Translations under genes and position numbers: made by a program
Origin: an uncultured Muribaculum sp.
GTDB taxonomy: Bacteria; Bacteroidota; Bacteroidia; Bacteroidales; Muribaculaceae
DNA length: 64,000 nucleotides
Assembly (NCBI GenBank): GCA_910578785.1
Contig: CAJTSJ010000002.1
Coordinates: 69,753 to 133,752 of the forward strand
Reading direction: 5' to 3'
Part shown: in pieces, positions 17,401-26,091 of the stretch
Position numbering within the stretch: position 1 is the first letter of the stretch
Layout: every line of letters starts with the position of its first letter
The notes under the pieces: generated by a model
Database searches by the model: none
Told to the model about the DNA's origin: nothing
The model's input: only the letters and a program-made list of their open reading frames with translations

Positions 17401-20221
17401 TTAGGAGTACCGAATCGGTATAGACCGCATAGCGCACATGGCTTTCCGCTCCGGTCACGCCCAGCAATACAGATGCACGGCGCGTGCCGGTCAGCTTAAC
17501 GTTCTTTTCGGGTACCCACAGAGCCACATCTGTCAGCGGACAACGCTTGTCGGAAGGCTTATACAAAACGTGGGAAGTGGTGACGAATCTTGAGGCCAAT
17601 GTCTTGTCGACCGGGGTGAAAATAAACGTGTATCTCCCGCTCGGCACTCCCGACAGGTCGGCCGTCGGATTGGCTGTCGACACAACTCCGGATGCAACCT
17701 CCCGGTTGTCGCCGCCACGGATCACATAGCGGACATCGGCCGTTATGTTCTTGCCCGACAGATCCGACATGGTCACTGCCAGATTGACCGGCGCGGAAGT
17801 GTTGATGATTCCGGGGAGTGTGGAATTTATGAGGTAAGGACGTCCCTGGGTGAAGGATGCCGATGTCGACTGGCTTTCGCCGGTTGACGACACAGCGGTA
17901 AGTTCGGCATAGAATATCGGGTCGGACACGGGCGACTGCTTCAACAGCGCCTCAGGAAGCTCAATGGTGAAGTCGCCTTTATCGTCTGTCATTACATCGG
18001 TCGAGTAGAACGAGTTGCCCCCGTTTACGCCGTTGCGCCACCAAGGGCTCCTGTAGGACGACTTGAGGTTTAGGTCGACCGAAGCCGACGAAACGGGAAA
18101 TCCCGAATACGTCATGGCGCGGCCTTTCAGCGTGACACCGCCCTTGTCAGGAGCGTCGCGCACGATGTCGGTCACTTCGACATAATAGGTCGGAAGCTTA
18201 TAGTCCGAAACAGTGAAATATACGTTTCCGGCCATGTTGCGCGTCGACTTTTCCTGGTCGAGCAGGCGGAATTCGATGCTGAACTGCCCGGTCAGACCCT
18301 CCTTCGGAAGTACAAACGACCCTTCGGCGCGTCCCCAGTCGTCGGTGGTCACCTCAACTGTGTCGATACGCTCGTAGTTGGCATTGTGGAGTATGGCGCG
18401 GACTTTGAGCGACGGTTCAACGCGGGCACGGCCGCGGAGATAGCTCTGCGACACAATGTTCCAGCCCACGGTGTCGCCCGGATGGTATATGGCCAGGTCG
18501 GTCAGCGGACACACGCGGTAGACACGCTCTTTGTCGTACTGCGGATACCACGACGAGTATATCGGGGAGGCAAAGCTGTCGTTGCCTTTCTTGGCGTAAT
18601 ATTGTCCACCCTTGTCGGTCAGTTTCACGACACCCTCCGAATCGGAAATATAGGTCTCGGCCACTGTCCATGACCTGGAGTTGCTGTTCATACGGCTGAC
18701 GGCGGCCTTGTCGACCGGAGCGCCGGTCTTGGGATTGACCACCATGGCCCAGCGTTCCTGACCGTATGTCATGGACTGCAGGGCAAGGTTGGTGCAGTGT
18801 ACAAAAGAGTAAGAGTTGCCCATCTCGTTTTCGGTGCCGTCAGTGAAGGTCGGCACTACGATGTAGGCTCCGAGCTTGTCAAACGTGATTGTGGTGTCCA
18901 TCTCGGCACAGAATGGCACCGTGCCGGAAGTCTTTATCCTTACGGTCTTTACGAGGGTGCGTTGTGTGCCTGACCGCATGCGGTAATAGTTGTCGCCCGT
19001 CCACGAATAAGGCACTTTATAGACCTTAAGGTCAAATTCCCGGGTGTTATAGCCGGTTATGCTGATTTTGGCGGTTGCGCCGGGGACAACGGTCGACGGC
19101 AGACTAATGAACACGTGGCGGTGGGTCAGGTCGGCCACTTTGTTTTCCAGGCAACCGTTTGACCGGTAACTTGGATACGCGGCCAACTGCTTGCCTACCA
19201 GGCCGCAGTAATACTTCAGGTCGGCCGGATCGTTCGTGAAGCCGATGTAGTCGCCGGCCGCCAAGAGGGCTTCCGCCGCATAGGGCGAATTATGCCACTG
19301 CTTATAGAGGTCGATGAGGAGCCGGAACGTCTTAGGCGCAGGAGCCGGTTTCGACTTACCGCTGAGAGGGTCATGGTATTCGGCCTCGTCGTCCGACTGC
19401 CCTTCGTCGTAACCGAAATCCGACAGATGCGACGCGATAAATTTGATTCGGTTGACGTCGGCCCATATCATCGGAGCGGCATCATCGTGGTGGAACTCGA
19501 TGAGCGACTGATACAGCTCCAGAATGCGCTTGTTCAGCGGCGACTGATAAGTGAACTTCTCCTTGACATACACGTCGTGGGGCGTCAGCAGTCCGAATGA
19601 AAACAGGAAATGCCCGGCCTGTATGTTTTTTAAGATTTCGATGCTCTTATACGCGGCGAAGTCGTAGAGAGTCGGGTAAAATATGAGGTTCTTCTTGTCC
19701 TGAAGGCCGCATATGCGTCCGTATTCGGCCATTGGAGCCTTCTTAAGCTCAGGGCTTTCCGACAGAGCCTTGTCGATATAGCTCAGTATCACCTGCTTGA
19801 ACTGCTCGCCGCTCCACAGCTTGCAGTCGGCCGGTATAGGTTCAAGAGGCTGTTGACGGTTGTCATATACCCAACGGTCCTGGGTATATACATCGCCGTA
19901 GATGCTTGCCGCATAAAGATTGAGCAACGCCCTTACCGGGGCTCCGACCCTCTTGTCCGAGGCCACGGAGTTGATGGTGTCGATGGCCACCTGGAGGCTG
20001 TCGCCGTCGCGCGCCGCCAGAAGCGCATCGTAGAGTATGGCCGAACGTGCGGCCTCTTTTGAGTCGCCGTCGGCAAGCGCCTCGGCCAGTTTCTTAAGCT
20101 CTTCGCGCGATTGCTGGGCCGGTTTCGAAAAGTCCGGCACGATGTCCTTGGGAGTCGCGCCATTGGATGCTATCGACATAGTGATAATTGCAGTCAGTAA
20201 ACAGATGAATCTTTTAATCAT
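14438..20221 (-). CDS. Alpha-2-macroglobulin family protein lacking the thioester motif
   Basis: 1927-residue exported protein: signal peptide at the N-terminus (hydrophobic residues 5-20, then SNGAT), macroglobulin-like beta domains (MG domains; the MG2-type stretch is near FNLALQSMTYGQERW), a bait-like low-complexity acidic region near residues 1130-1180 (AKAESAEMEDAVAEE, MDGGEN), and an alpha-helical thioester-domain fold around 1420-1720. The place where CxEQ normally stands reads ALPGIRDSKANDA, so the protein cannot form the covalent thioester trap. Bacterial macroglobulins are thought to trap proteases or guard the periplasm; the non-thioester types are less understood. The next gene downstream in the same direction is a protease, but a repeat, a promoter and a terminator lie between, so they are not clearly one operon. 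Confidence 0.9.
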   Translation of the reverse strand: MIKRFICLLTAIITMSIASNGATPKDIVPDFSKPAQQSREELKKLAEALADGDSKEAARSAILYDALLAARDGDSLQVAIDTINSVASDKRVGAPVRALLNLYAASIYGDVYTQDRWVYDNRQQPLEPIPADCKLWSGEQFKQVILSYIDKALSESPELKKAPMAEYGRICGLQDKKNLIFYPTLYDFAAYKSIEILKNIQAGHFLFSFGLLTPHDVYVKEKFTYQSPLNKRILELYQSLIEFHHDDAAPMIWADVNRIKFIASHLSDFGYDEGQSDDEAEYHDPLSGKSKPAPAPKTFRLLIDLYKQWHNSPYAAEALLAAGDYIGFTNDPADLKYYCGLVGKQLAAYPSYRSNGCLENKVADLTHRHVFISLPSTVVPGATAKISITGYNTREFDLKVYKVPYSWTGDNYYRMRSGTQRTLVKTVRIKTSGTVPFCAEMDTTITFDKLGAYIVVPTFTDGTENEMGNSYSFVHCTNLALQSMTYGQERWAMVVNPKTGAPVDKAAVSRMNSNSRSWTVAETYISDSEGVVKLTDKGGQYYAKKGNDSFASPIYSSWYPQYDKERVYRVCPLTDLAIYHPGDTVGWNIVSQSYLRGRARVEPSLKVRAILHNANYERIDTVEVTTDDWGRAEGSFVLPKEGLTGQFSIEFRLLDQEKSTRNMAGNVYFTVSDYKLPTYYVEVTDIVRDAPDKGGVTLKGRAMTYSGFPVSSASVDLNLKSSYRSPWWRNGVNGGNSFYSTDVMTDDKGDFTIELPEALLKQSPVSDPIFYAELTAVSSTGESQSTSASFTQGRPYLINSTLPGIINTSAPVNLAVTMSDLSGKNITADVRYVIRGGDNREVASGVVSTANPTADLSGVPSGRYTFIFTPVDKTLASRFVTTSHVLYKPSDKRCPLTDVALWVPEKNVKLTGTRRASVLLGVTGAESHVRYAVYTDSVLLKQGWIKYPAGMHRFEYDMPEGVDDVTLTLSCTSDYRNSQENVKISLAEADKSIKLSVESFRDRLTPGDNETWTFRVTDAAGRGIQAPVALDMYAKSLDNLATRRFSISPVSGQPMRYNINVTDFRRLNEILSSSYRAKPCTVIGLPEFFISMPPFYGVGRNVREHRIMVRGLARTYNSAATADMKMAKAESAEMEDAVAEESMSFASMDSASPAMGADAGATETTDDMDGGENGTDNFEYRLPETPLAFFRPTLTTDADGTLNFTFTVPNANTTWKLCAYTYNRDMEVADLTREAIASKPVMVQPNLPRFLRNGDRACVQSSVMNNTDSAQTIVSTVEIFDPASGKVIATETYEDSIAALMSAKISTWIEAPLDGNMIGYRVKSSVGRFSDGEQAIIPVLSAIEPVIETTPFYLSADTKEFSMKLPKMPKDARVTLQFCENPTWYVVTALPGIRDSKANDALSASAAIFSAAIADGVLRTDPAIAEAVRMWNSSDKSDSTLVSMLQRNSDLKTILLSSTPWVMDAQSQTERMERLALLFDAENINRTYSESVKKLESLACADGGWAWIEQYKQPSMWVTENILAMMGRLKRLGYLPDNKELKSMLDKAVGYYDAETEKVYRKDPKYTSPLFVLVRGYYPEQKMSATIKNFVSNTLGVESREWKRRGIPAKAIDAMILNDNNYPTAAKEIIASLRDFAVTKPERGMWWPSLDDMTVWSMGKISATSLVLDAFVNVVSGSADIDLIRQWLILQKEAKDWGTSVSTSDAVASILLSGSKWTRPAQGAVVRIGGKQIQPVAVDSLLGYFREDISQYKPSSAKLTVEKSGDTPSWGAVYTQYRDRMTDIKAASCPDLSIDKVLYRRVNSDEGVKWESVDELKVGDLIQVNITIIANRDMDYVAVIDDRGACLEPVEQLPAPIYSEGICFYRENRDSYTNMFITHLPKGTYRLSYEMYVNNAGTFSAGIASAQSQYAPALSAHSSGTTLTVGE

Positions 20222-20269
20222 GAGCCTTTTATGCTAATGTGTTAGTTGGTTAATCTTGTGTAAAACAAA

Positions 20270-20309
20270 AAACAGACATATCCGGATTAAGGATAACATC
20301 TGTTTTTTT
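20270..20309. terminator. Bidirectional terminator after the sigma-factor operon
   Basis: An imperfect stem (ACAGACATATCC with GGATAACATCTGT) carries a T-run on both strands. It lies between the Spy-like gene and the macroglobulin start, so it ends the leftward sigma-factor operon just upstream of the macroglobulin gene. Confidence 0.75.
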
Positions 20310-20344
20310 GATTTCGTTCGTTATGTCAATGTGCTTGCAGGTCT

Positions 20345-20827
20345 CTATCTGCGGCGATGCCTTTCCTGCATTTGTGAGTGTTGCTTCATTAATTCGCGGG
20401 TAAACTTCCGCTCTGCCTGTTTCAGTCCGAACAGCTGTTTGGCCGACAACACGGTCTTGAATTTCTTCAAGTACTGTTCCTCGATGGCCGCCTCTTTTCC
20501 CTTGACTTCAACCATGGCCTCAGCCGCTTTCTCATATTCGAGGTCTGAGACCAACGATGAAGACGTGTTGATTTTATGCTCGAGCATCATTGACTCGCGC
20601 TGCACCTTATGCAGCTGGCTCTCCATCTCGTCGTAAAGCGGGAAAAACTTTTCCTGCTGTTCCTTGGTGAGGGAAAGCTCCTTGGCCATAAAGTCGTGCT
20701 TGTAGCATCGCATCTGTTTGAACCATTCCTTGCGGTCAGGACGCTTCGAACCCTTGTCCTGTGCCGATGCGGTCGAGCCGACGGCCAGCGACAGACAAAG
20801 TATGAATACAGTGATTATTCTTTGCAT
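20345..20827 (-). CDS. Spy/CpxP-like periplasmic protein
   Basis: 160-residue exported protein with a clear signal peptide (cleavage near STASAQ, about residue 23) and an all-helical, highly charged mature part. LTKEQQEKFFPLYDEME is the LTxxQ-type motif of the Spy/CpxP/zinc-resistance-associated group, and a second weaker copy is SAKQLFGLKQAE. These proteins act as periplasmic chaperones or stress sensors. It is the last gene of a three-gene operon after an ECF sigma factor and its anti-sigma-like protein, so envelope stress output or feedback is the natural guess. Exact partner and stress are unknown. Confidence 0.75.
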   Translation of the reverse strand: MQRIITVFILCLSLAVGSTASAQDKGSKRPDRKEWFKQMRCYKHDFMAKELSLTKEQQEKFFPLYDEMESQLHKVQRESMMLEHKINTSSSLVSDLEYEKAAEAMVEVKGKEAAIEEQYLKKFKTVLSAKQLFGLKQAERKFTRELMKQHSQMQERHRRR

Positions 20828-20845
20828 ATCTTGTTCCGGTTATGT

Positions 20846-21238
20846 TTATTTAAAGCTGGTGGGAGTAAAGCCCTGGTCGTACATCTCGCTGAGCAGTTCG
20901 TACTCGTCGACCTGGGTGTCATACATCTCGTAAATCTGGTCGGAAGCAAGCACATCGGCTATGACCGGATTCCTGGCCATGTCGTCATATGAATCTTTGC
21001 CTGCGATGTCGTTGAATACCCACATCATAAGCCATATTCCACAGAACATGGCCGCCATATAGGCATAAGGGCGGCATCTCTGCCACCATGACCGGGGCAA
21101 CACTTTTTCTGCACTTGGAGCTTCGTGTTCAGGCAGATTCTGCATCATACGAGTGGCAAAATCGTCAAAATAACCGTTCGGAACAGTCATTCCTGACCGC
21201 CGGTTAATCTGGCTCAATATGTCGCTGTCCTGTTTCAT
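20846..21238 (-). CDS. Anti-sigma-factor-like single-pass membrane protein
   Basis: 130 residues with a soluble N-terminus (about 1-50), one membrane helix (about 57-76, YAYMAAMFCGIWLMMWVF) and a short acidic periplasmic C-terminus. It has no recognisable zinc-finger anti-sigma motif. It sits directly after an ECF sigma factor gene and before a Spy-like gene in the same direction. Position and topology, not sequence similarity, support the anti-sigma call. The GYFDDFATRMM-type N-terminal segment recurs in Bacteroidetes proteins in this position. Confidence 0.65.
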   Translation of the reverse strand: MKQDSDILSQINRRSGMTVPNGYFDDFATRMMQNLPEHEAPSAEKVLPRSWWQRCRPYAYMAAMFCGIWLMMWVFNDIAGKDSYDDMARNPVIADVLASDQIYEMYDTQVDEYELLSEMYDQGFTPTSFK

Positions 21239-21302
21239 AATGATTATATTTATAGTCCTGTTGGATGCTTCTTTGTTTTAGACTTAGGCCTGTAAAAAAG
21301 GT

Positions 21303-21863
21303 TTAATCGCTTTCCGCAAAATATTGTTCGATTTTTTTTGCGGCGAGATGATACGAAGCTTTAAGCGCGCCCACCGACGTGCCGAGAATCTCCGACATCT
21401 GTTCGTATTTCATCTCGTCGAAATACCGCATGTTGAACACGAGCCTCTGCTTTTCGGGCAGGGTGGCTATGGCTTTGCGCAGTTTCAGCGCCAGCTCGTC
21501 GCCGTCTATGAATGTGTCCGCCTCAATCATGTCGATCAGATGCGACTCTTCGTCGTCGATCGATATGTTGAGACGCTTGCGCTCGCGGGCCATAAACGTG
21601 ATGCTTTCGTTGATGGCTATCTTATAGAGCCATGTCGACAATTTGGCGTCGCCCCTGAAATTTTCTATCGATGACCACGCCTTCATAAATGTGTTCTGAA
21701 GCAGGTCGTCGGCATCCTCATGGCTTTCGACCATGCGTCGGATTTGCCAGTACAGAGGTTCGCCGTACAGTTTTATCACCTCGCCGAAAGCATCGCGGCA
21801 TTTGGCCGGATCACGAAGCCTCTCGATGAGTTCGGGTGGATCCAATTGTATTTCTTTTGCCAT
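21303..21863 (-). CDS. ECF-type RNA polymerase sigma factor
   Basis: 186-residue sigma-70 family factor with region 2 (EDADDLLQNTFMKAWSSIENF, then KLSTWLYKIAINESI) and region 4 (LPEKQRLVFNMRYFDEMKYEQMSEILGTSVGALKASYHLAAKKIE). The layout is that of extracytoplasmic-function factors. It heads a leftward operon with a membrane anti-sigma-like protein and a Spy-like periplasmic protein, suggesting an envelope-stress circuit. A minus-strand -7 element TAATTTTG at 21905-21912 could start the operon. Start chosen at 21863 gives the usual short N-terminal tail before region 2. Confidence 0.92.
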   Translation of the reverse strand: MAKEIQLDPPELIERLRDPAKCRDAFGEVIKLYGEPLYWQIRRMVESHEDADDLLQNTFMKAWSSIENFRGDAKLSTWLYKIAINESITFMARERKRLNISIDDEESHLIDMIEADTFIDGDELALKLRKAIATLPEKQRLVFNMRYFDEMKYEQMSEILGTSVGALKASYHLAAKKIEQYFAESD

Positions 21864-22018
21864 CGGTGATGTGGTATAATTGTATTATTAATTTAATTTC
21901 TTTCCAAAATTACGGAATCTTTTTCGTAACTTCGACCTAAAAGGCATTTAATTTGTTATAAAAACACTTAAAGGCCTGCTCCGGAATCATGCCGGACCGA
22001 TTCAACGACAATACCTAT

Positions 22019-22819
22019 ATGGCTGTAGAACTATCATTTAACAATATAACCTCGGCACTTTTGCTAACCCTGATAGCCGGCATGTCGACCGGCATAGGAA
22101 GTCTGATGGCATTCTTCGCCAAACGGACCAATACCAGATTCCTGTCGCTGTCGCTCGGACTGTCGGCAGGGGTGATGGTGTATGTATCGTTCATGGAGCT
22201 CATGCCCGACGCCATCGAGTCGATGGGCACGCTCTACGGACAGAAGACGGCGATGCTCTATACCCTCCTGGCCTTTTTTGCAGGCATGGGGCTGATAGCA
22301 CTGATCGACTTCCTCGTCCCAGAAGATGAGAATCCGCATGAATTCCATGAAATAAATGCCCCAGACGGGACAAAACTGCGCCGCACCAGCTACATGCTGG
22401 CCCTCACCATAGGCATACACAACTTCCCCGAAGGTGTCGCCACCTTCGTCTCGGCCCTCGAAGGACTGGACATAGCGCTCCCTATCGTAATCGCCATAGC
22501 CATACACAACATCCCCGAGGGAATCGCCGTGTCGGTGCCCATCTACCACTCCACCGGAAGCCGACGGAAGGCGCTGTTCTATTCGATGCTGTCGGGTGTG
22601 GCCGAACCCGTAGGAGCGCTCTTTGCGCTGGCTTTCCTCGTGCCGATATGGACTCCGGCAGTCAATGCAGTGTGCATGGCCGCCGTGGCCGGCATCATGG
22701 TGTTCATATCCTTTGACGAGCTTCTGCCCGGAGCCGAGGAGTACGGCCACCACCATTGGGCCGTATGGGGTGTCATCGCAGGCATGGCAGTAATGGGCTT
22801 CGGACTGATGCTGTTCTGA
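22019..22819 (+). CDS. ZIP family divalent metal (zinc) transporter, ZupT-like
   Basis: 266-residue inner-membrane transporter from the ATG at 22019; this start matches ZupT N-termini, which begin shortly before the first membrane helix, while the ATG at 21989 would add ten hydrophilic residues. About eight hydrophobic segments are visible. The paired metal-site motifs are HNFPEG (His134) and HNIPEG (His163) in the fourth and fifth helices, the hallmark of the family. It should import zinc and possibly other divalent metals into the cytoplasm. Next to it on the right is a TonB-dependent receptor under its own promoter. Confidence 0.93.
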   Translation: MAVELSFNNITSALLLTLIAGMSTGIGSLMAFFAKRTNTRFLSLSLGLSAGVMVYVSFMELMPDAIESMGTLYGQKTAMLYTLLAFFAGMGLIALIDFLVPEDENPHEFHEINAPDGTKLRRTSYMLALTIGIHNFPEGVATFVSALEGLDIALPIVIAIAIHNIPEGIAVSVPIYHSTGSRRKALFYSMLSGVAEPVGALFALAFLVPIWTPAVNAVCMAAVAGIMVFISFDELLPGAEEYGHHHWAVWGVIAGMAVMGFGLMLF

Positions 22820-22838
22820 CAATCACTATAAATAGCGA

Positions 22839-22869
22839 TTGCACGGGGAGCGGATGCTGCGTAATTTTG
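22839..22869 (+). promoter_or_regulatory. Promoter of the TonB-dependent receptor gene
   Basis: TTG, 20 bases, then TAATTTTG: a full Bacteroidetes consensus. It lies 33 bases before the ATG at 22902. This placement rules out the in-frame ATG at 22839, which would be upstream of the transcription start. Confidence 0.75.
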
Positions 22870-22901
22870 CAGACGTTAAAACATATAGCGTCATCTCAAA
22901 A

Positions 22902-25175
22902 ATGATTAAAGGACTTTGCATCATCGCTTCCATGTCGGCGGCACTTGTGTCGGCGGCATCGCCGGCCGGTACGGAATGGGCCGACACCACTCTGAATCTT
23001 AACGAAGTGTCTGTAACGGCAATCAAACTGTCGGAAGAGGTCGACAGGCTTCCCGTAGCCTCCACCGTCATTGGACGGCAGCAGATAGAACGCCTGAACA
23101 TGGTGACGATGAAGTCGGCAAGCGAGATAGCGCCCAACTTCTACATTCCCGACTACGGGTCGAGAATGACCTCTTCAATATATGTACGCGGCATCGGGGC
23201 GCGTATTGACCAGCCTGTAGTAGGGCTTAATGTCGACAATGTGCCTTACCTCAACAAGGACAATTACGACTTCGACATGCCCGACATCGAACGCATCGAG
23301 ATACTGCGCGGTCCGCAGAGCACCCTCTACGGACGCAACACCATGGGAGGTCTCATTAATATATATACCCTGTCGCCGATGCGCTACCAGGGGGTGAGGG
23401 TCATGGCCGAGTATGCCACGGCCAACTCCATCAAAGCCTCAGTCTCCGCCTACAGTAAGCTGAACGACAGGCTCGGCATGTCGCTCAGCGCATATTACAC
23501 CCACACCGACGGATTCTTCAAAAACCAATACAACGGCGAGAAGTGCGACAAGGAGAATCAGGGCACCGCCCGCTGGAAGACCGTATGGAACCCCTCGGCG
23601 TCGGTCAGCGTGGAAAATGTGGCCTCGTTCCAGATATCGCGCCAGGGAGGCTACCCCTATGAATTCATCAAGACCGGACAGATAAGCTACAACGACACAT
23701 GCTATTATCGCCGCACGGCAGTGGCCGACGGCGTGACCGTGCGCTGGAATCTCGGCAAAGTAAGCCTGTCGAGCATCACGAGCCTCCAGTATACCGACGA
23801 CGACATGACACTCGACCAGGACTTCCTGCCCGAAGACTATTTCACCCTGACCCAGGCAAAACGCGAGTGGGCTTTCACGCAGGACTTTATCGGACGCGGC
23901 ACTACAGGCGACTACTCCTGGCTCGGAGGCCTGTTCGGGTTCTACAAGCGAATCAAGATGGACGCGCCGGTGACCTTCAAGAAGGACGGCATCAGCCACC
24001 TGATCACCGACAACATCAACAATATCCCCAAGAATCCCACCACTATCACCTGGGATGAAGACCGTCTGCTGCTCGACAGCCGGTTCACCAATCCCGTCTA
24101 CGGTCTGGCCCTGTACCACCAAAGCTCTTATATTCTGGGACGCTGGGACTTCGCGCTCGGTCTGCGCCTTGACGTCGAGCACACCGAACTTGACTACCAC
24201 AGCCTGTGCAGCACCGCCTACTCCGTCTCGATGAAAAATCGTCCCATCATGCCCAACCAGGCCGTCGACATCGACGACAAGGGCCATCTGTCGGAGACCT
24301 ACATAGAGCTTCTTCCTAAATTTTCAGTGACATATTCCTGGAGCGACGTTCCGGGCAACAATGTCTACGCATCAGTGGCCAGGGGCTACAAGGCCGGAGG
24401 ATTCAACACGCAGATGTTCAGCAACGTGCTCCAGCAGAAACTGATGAAGACCATGATCGACGGATTCAAAGACAAGATGCCTCCGCAGGTGTCGGGATTT
24501 CTGCCCGATGTCGAGGAATACAATGTTAAGGACGTGGTGGCCTACAAGCCCGAATACAGCTACAACTATGAGGTCGGAGCACACGTGACCACAGCCGACG
24601 GACGCTTCAACGGCCAGGCGGCCCTGTTCTACATCGACTGCCGCGACCAGCAGCTGACCAAGTTCCCCGACGGAGTGTCGACCGGACGAGTGATGACCAA
24701 TGCCGGAAAGACCCGCAGCTTCGGCGTGGAACTCTCCGCATCATACTCGCCTGCAACGCGATGGAAAATCAACGCCAGCTACGGCTACACCAACGCCAAA
24801 TTCCGCGAATACGACGACGGACGCAACGACTGGTCAGGAAAATACATCCCCTATGCTCCGCAGCACACCCTGTTTGCCGGCGTGAACTATACACAGCCTC
24901 TGCGCACGGCCTGGGCCGACCGCATTGTGTTCAACGTCAACTGCCGCGGCGTCGGACAGATATATTGGAATGAGGAAAATACTGTTAAACAACCTTTTTA
25001 TTCATTAATCGGAGCTTCCATCAGTTTGGAACATAAAAATTATTCACTAATTTTGTGGGGTGAAAATCTCGCAGATGCAGATTACGACACATTTTATTTT
25101 GTATCTATCAACAATGCATTCTTGCAACGAGGCAAGACCCGCCAGACCGGCATAACCCTCCGATTGAATATTTAA
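22902..25175 (+). CDS. TonB-dependent outer-membrane receptor, no SusD partner
   Basis: 757-residue outer-membrane receptor that should take a bound ligand across the outer membrane using TonB energy. After a signal peptide (about 22 residues, cleaved near LVSAAS) comes a plug domain with IYVRGIGARID, VDNVPY and IEILRGPQSTLYGRNTMGGLINI, then a 22-strand barrel ending in a terminal aromatic-type strand (GITLRLNI). There is no N-terminal carboxypeptidase-like extension of the SusC type and no SusD gene, so it resembles siderophore, heme or cofactor receptors rather than SusC. A lipoprotein of unknown family follows after 22 bases. The last about 70 codons are markedly AT-rich compared with the rest of the gene. 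Confidence 0.93.
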   Translation: MIKGLCIIASMSAALVSAASPAGTEWADTTLNLNEVSVTAIKLSEEVDRLPVASTVIGRQQIERLNMVTMKSASEIAPNFYIPDYGSRMTSSIYVRGIGARIDQPVVGLNVDNVPYLNKDNYDFDMPDIERIEILRGPQSTLYGRNTMGGLINIYTLSPMRYQGVRVMAEYATANSIKASVSAYSKLNDRLGMSLSAYYTHTDGFFKNQYNGEKCDKENQGTARWKTVWNPSASVSVENVASFQISRQGGYPYEFIKTGQISYNDTCYYRRTAVADGVTVRWNLGKVSLSSITSLQYTDDDMTLDQDFLPEDYFTLTQAKREWAFTQDFIGRGTTGDYSWLGGLFGFYKRIKMDAPVTFKKDGISHLITDNINNIPKNPTTITWDEDRLLLDSRFTNPVYGLALYHQSSYILGRWDFALGLRLDVEHTELDYHSLCSTAYSVSMKNRPIMPNQAVDIDDKGHLSETYIELLPKFSVTYSWSDVPGNNVYASVARGYKAGGFNTQMFSNVLQQKLMKTMIDGFKDKMPPQVSGFLPDVEEYNVKDVVAYKPEYSYNYEVGAHVTTADGRFNGQAALFYIDCRDQQLTKFPDGVSTGRVMTNAGKTRSFGVELSASYSPATRWKINASYGYTNAKFREYDDGRNDWSGKYIPYAPQHTLFAGVNYTQPLRTAWADRIVFNVNCRGVGQIYWNEENTVKQPFYSLIGASISLEHKNYSLILWGENLADADYDTFYFVSINNAFLQRGKTRQTGITLRLNI

Positions 25176-25197
25176 AACAGTAAAATTATATAAGTAA

Positions 25198-26091
25198 ATG
25201 AAGAAAACCTACAGATTCCTCTTCGGGGCTATCGCTGCGGTTGCCTTGGCTTCCTGCGGTTCGTCCGACAATAAACTTGAACAGACAGTAACCCCCAACA
25301 TGCTGACCGTCACCATAGGCGGTGGTCAGAAAATCTACACCAAGAACCAGGCAAAGTATTTCTTTGACCTGTACAACCCCAACAATGCCCAGTTCTCGAT
25401 CAGCTCGCTGAACCTGCCCACTACCTCCATCAACAACGTAACCTTCTCTGACCTGACTTTCGGCGTGATGCAGGGTCCGGTAGGCGACGGTTCGACTACA
25501 GGCACAGGCTACAAGTTCAAGCGCGCGGCCACATCTACCTGTCCGGCGCTGAACGGATATGACATCTCTGATTTCAACGTATATCTCGGAGGATACAATT
25601 ATCTAAACGCATCGTTCTCTATAACGCTGGACAACAATACATTCATTACCGGCTTCGCCGCCAATCAGATGTATTTTACAAAGACTTCCGTGAGCGACAT
25701 GTCGGGTTCTACCGCTGACTTTACTACATTCGGCCCAAAGAACAATGTGGTCTTTGTAGCAATCAACGCCGACAAGCGGACAGCCGACGTAACTATCAGC
25801 CAGGCCAAATTCTCTGATAATCAGACAGCGGAGGATATCGTTTACCGCAACATTCCGGTCGACATCGACGCTTCCCGCCTGACTATCAGCACCGGCGACA
25901 AAATTGTTCCCACAAAGACCAACAACAACGATACGACCAACGCCGAACCGCTTCCCGCTTATACCGCCGATTCGTTCATGATTATTTTGAACGTATGCTA
26001 CAGCGCACAGGGCACAATGCAGATTAAGATTGGCGACAAGCTGGTCAACGCCGCATTGGTCGAATTCCTTCCGGCATCGACAGTAAGCTGA
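25198..26091 (+). CDS. Lipoprotein of unknown family, partner of the TonB-dependent receptor
   Basis: I do not recognise this 297-residue protein. It has a clear lipoprotein signal (ALASC, Cys20) with SSDN after the Cys. The mature part is rich in Ser, Thr, Asn and Asp with alternating hydrophobic residues, as in all-beta secreted proteins. It is 22 bases downstream of the TonB receptor and followed by a terminator, so the two form one unit. By analogy with other receptor-lipoprotein pairs it may be a surface ligand-binding protein, but it has no SusD-like helical repeats. Confidence 0.75.
   Translation: MKKTYRFLFGAIAAVALASCGSSDNKLEQTVTPNMLTVTIGGGQKIYTKNQAKYFFDLYNPNNAQFSISSLNLPTTSINNVTFSDLTFGVMQGPVGDGSTTGTGYKFKRAATSTCPALNGYDISDFNVYLGGYNYLNASFSITLDNNTFITGFAANQMYFTKTSVSDMSGSTADFTTFGPKNNVVFVAINADKRTADVTISQAKFSDNQTAEDIVYRNIPVDIDASRLTISTGDKIVPTKTNNNDTTNAEPLPAYTADSFMIILNVCYSAQGTMQIKIGDKLVNAALVEFLPASTVS

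Noticed and set aside
22902..26091. SusC/SusD-type pair
   Set aside because: The receptor has no SusC-type N-terminal extension and the lipoprotein has no SusD-like sequence.
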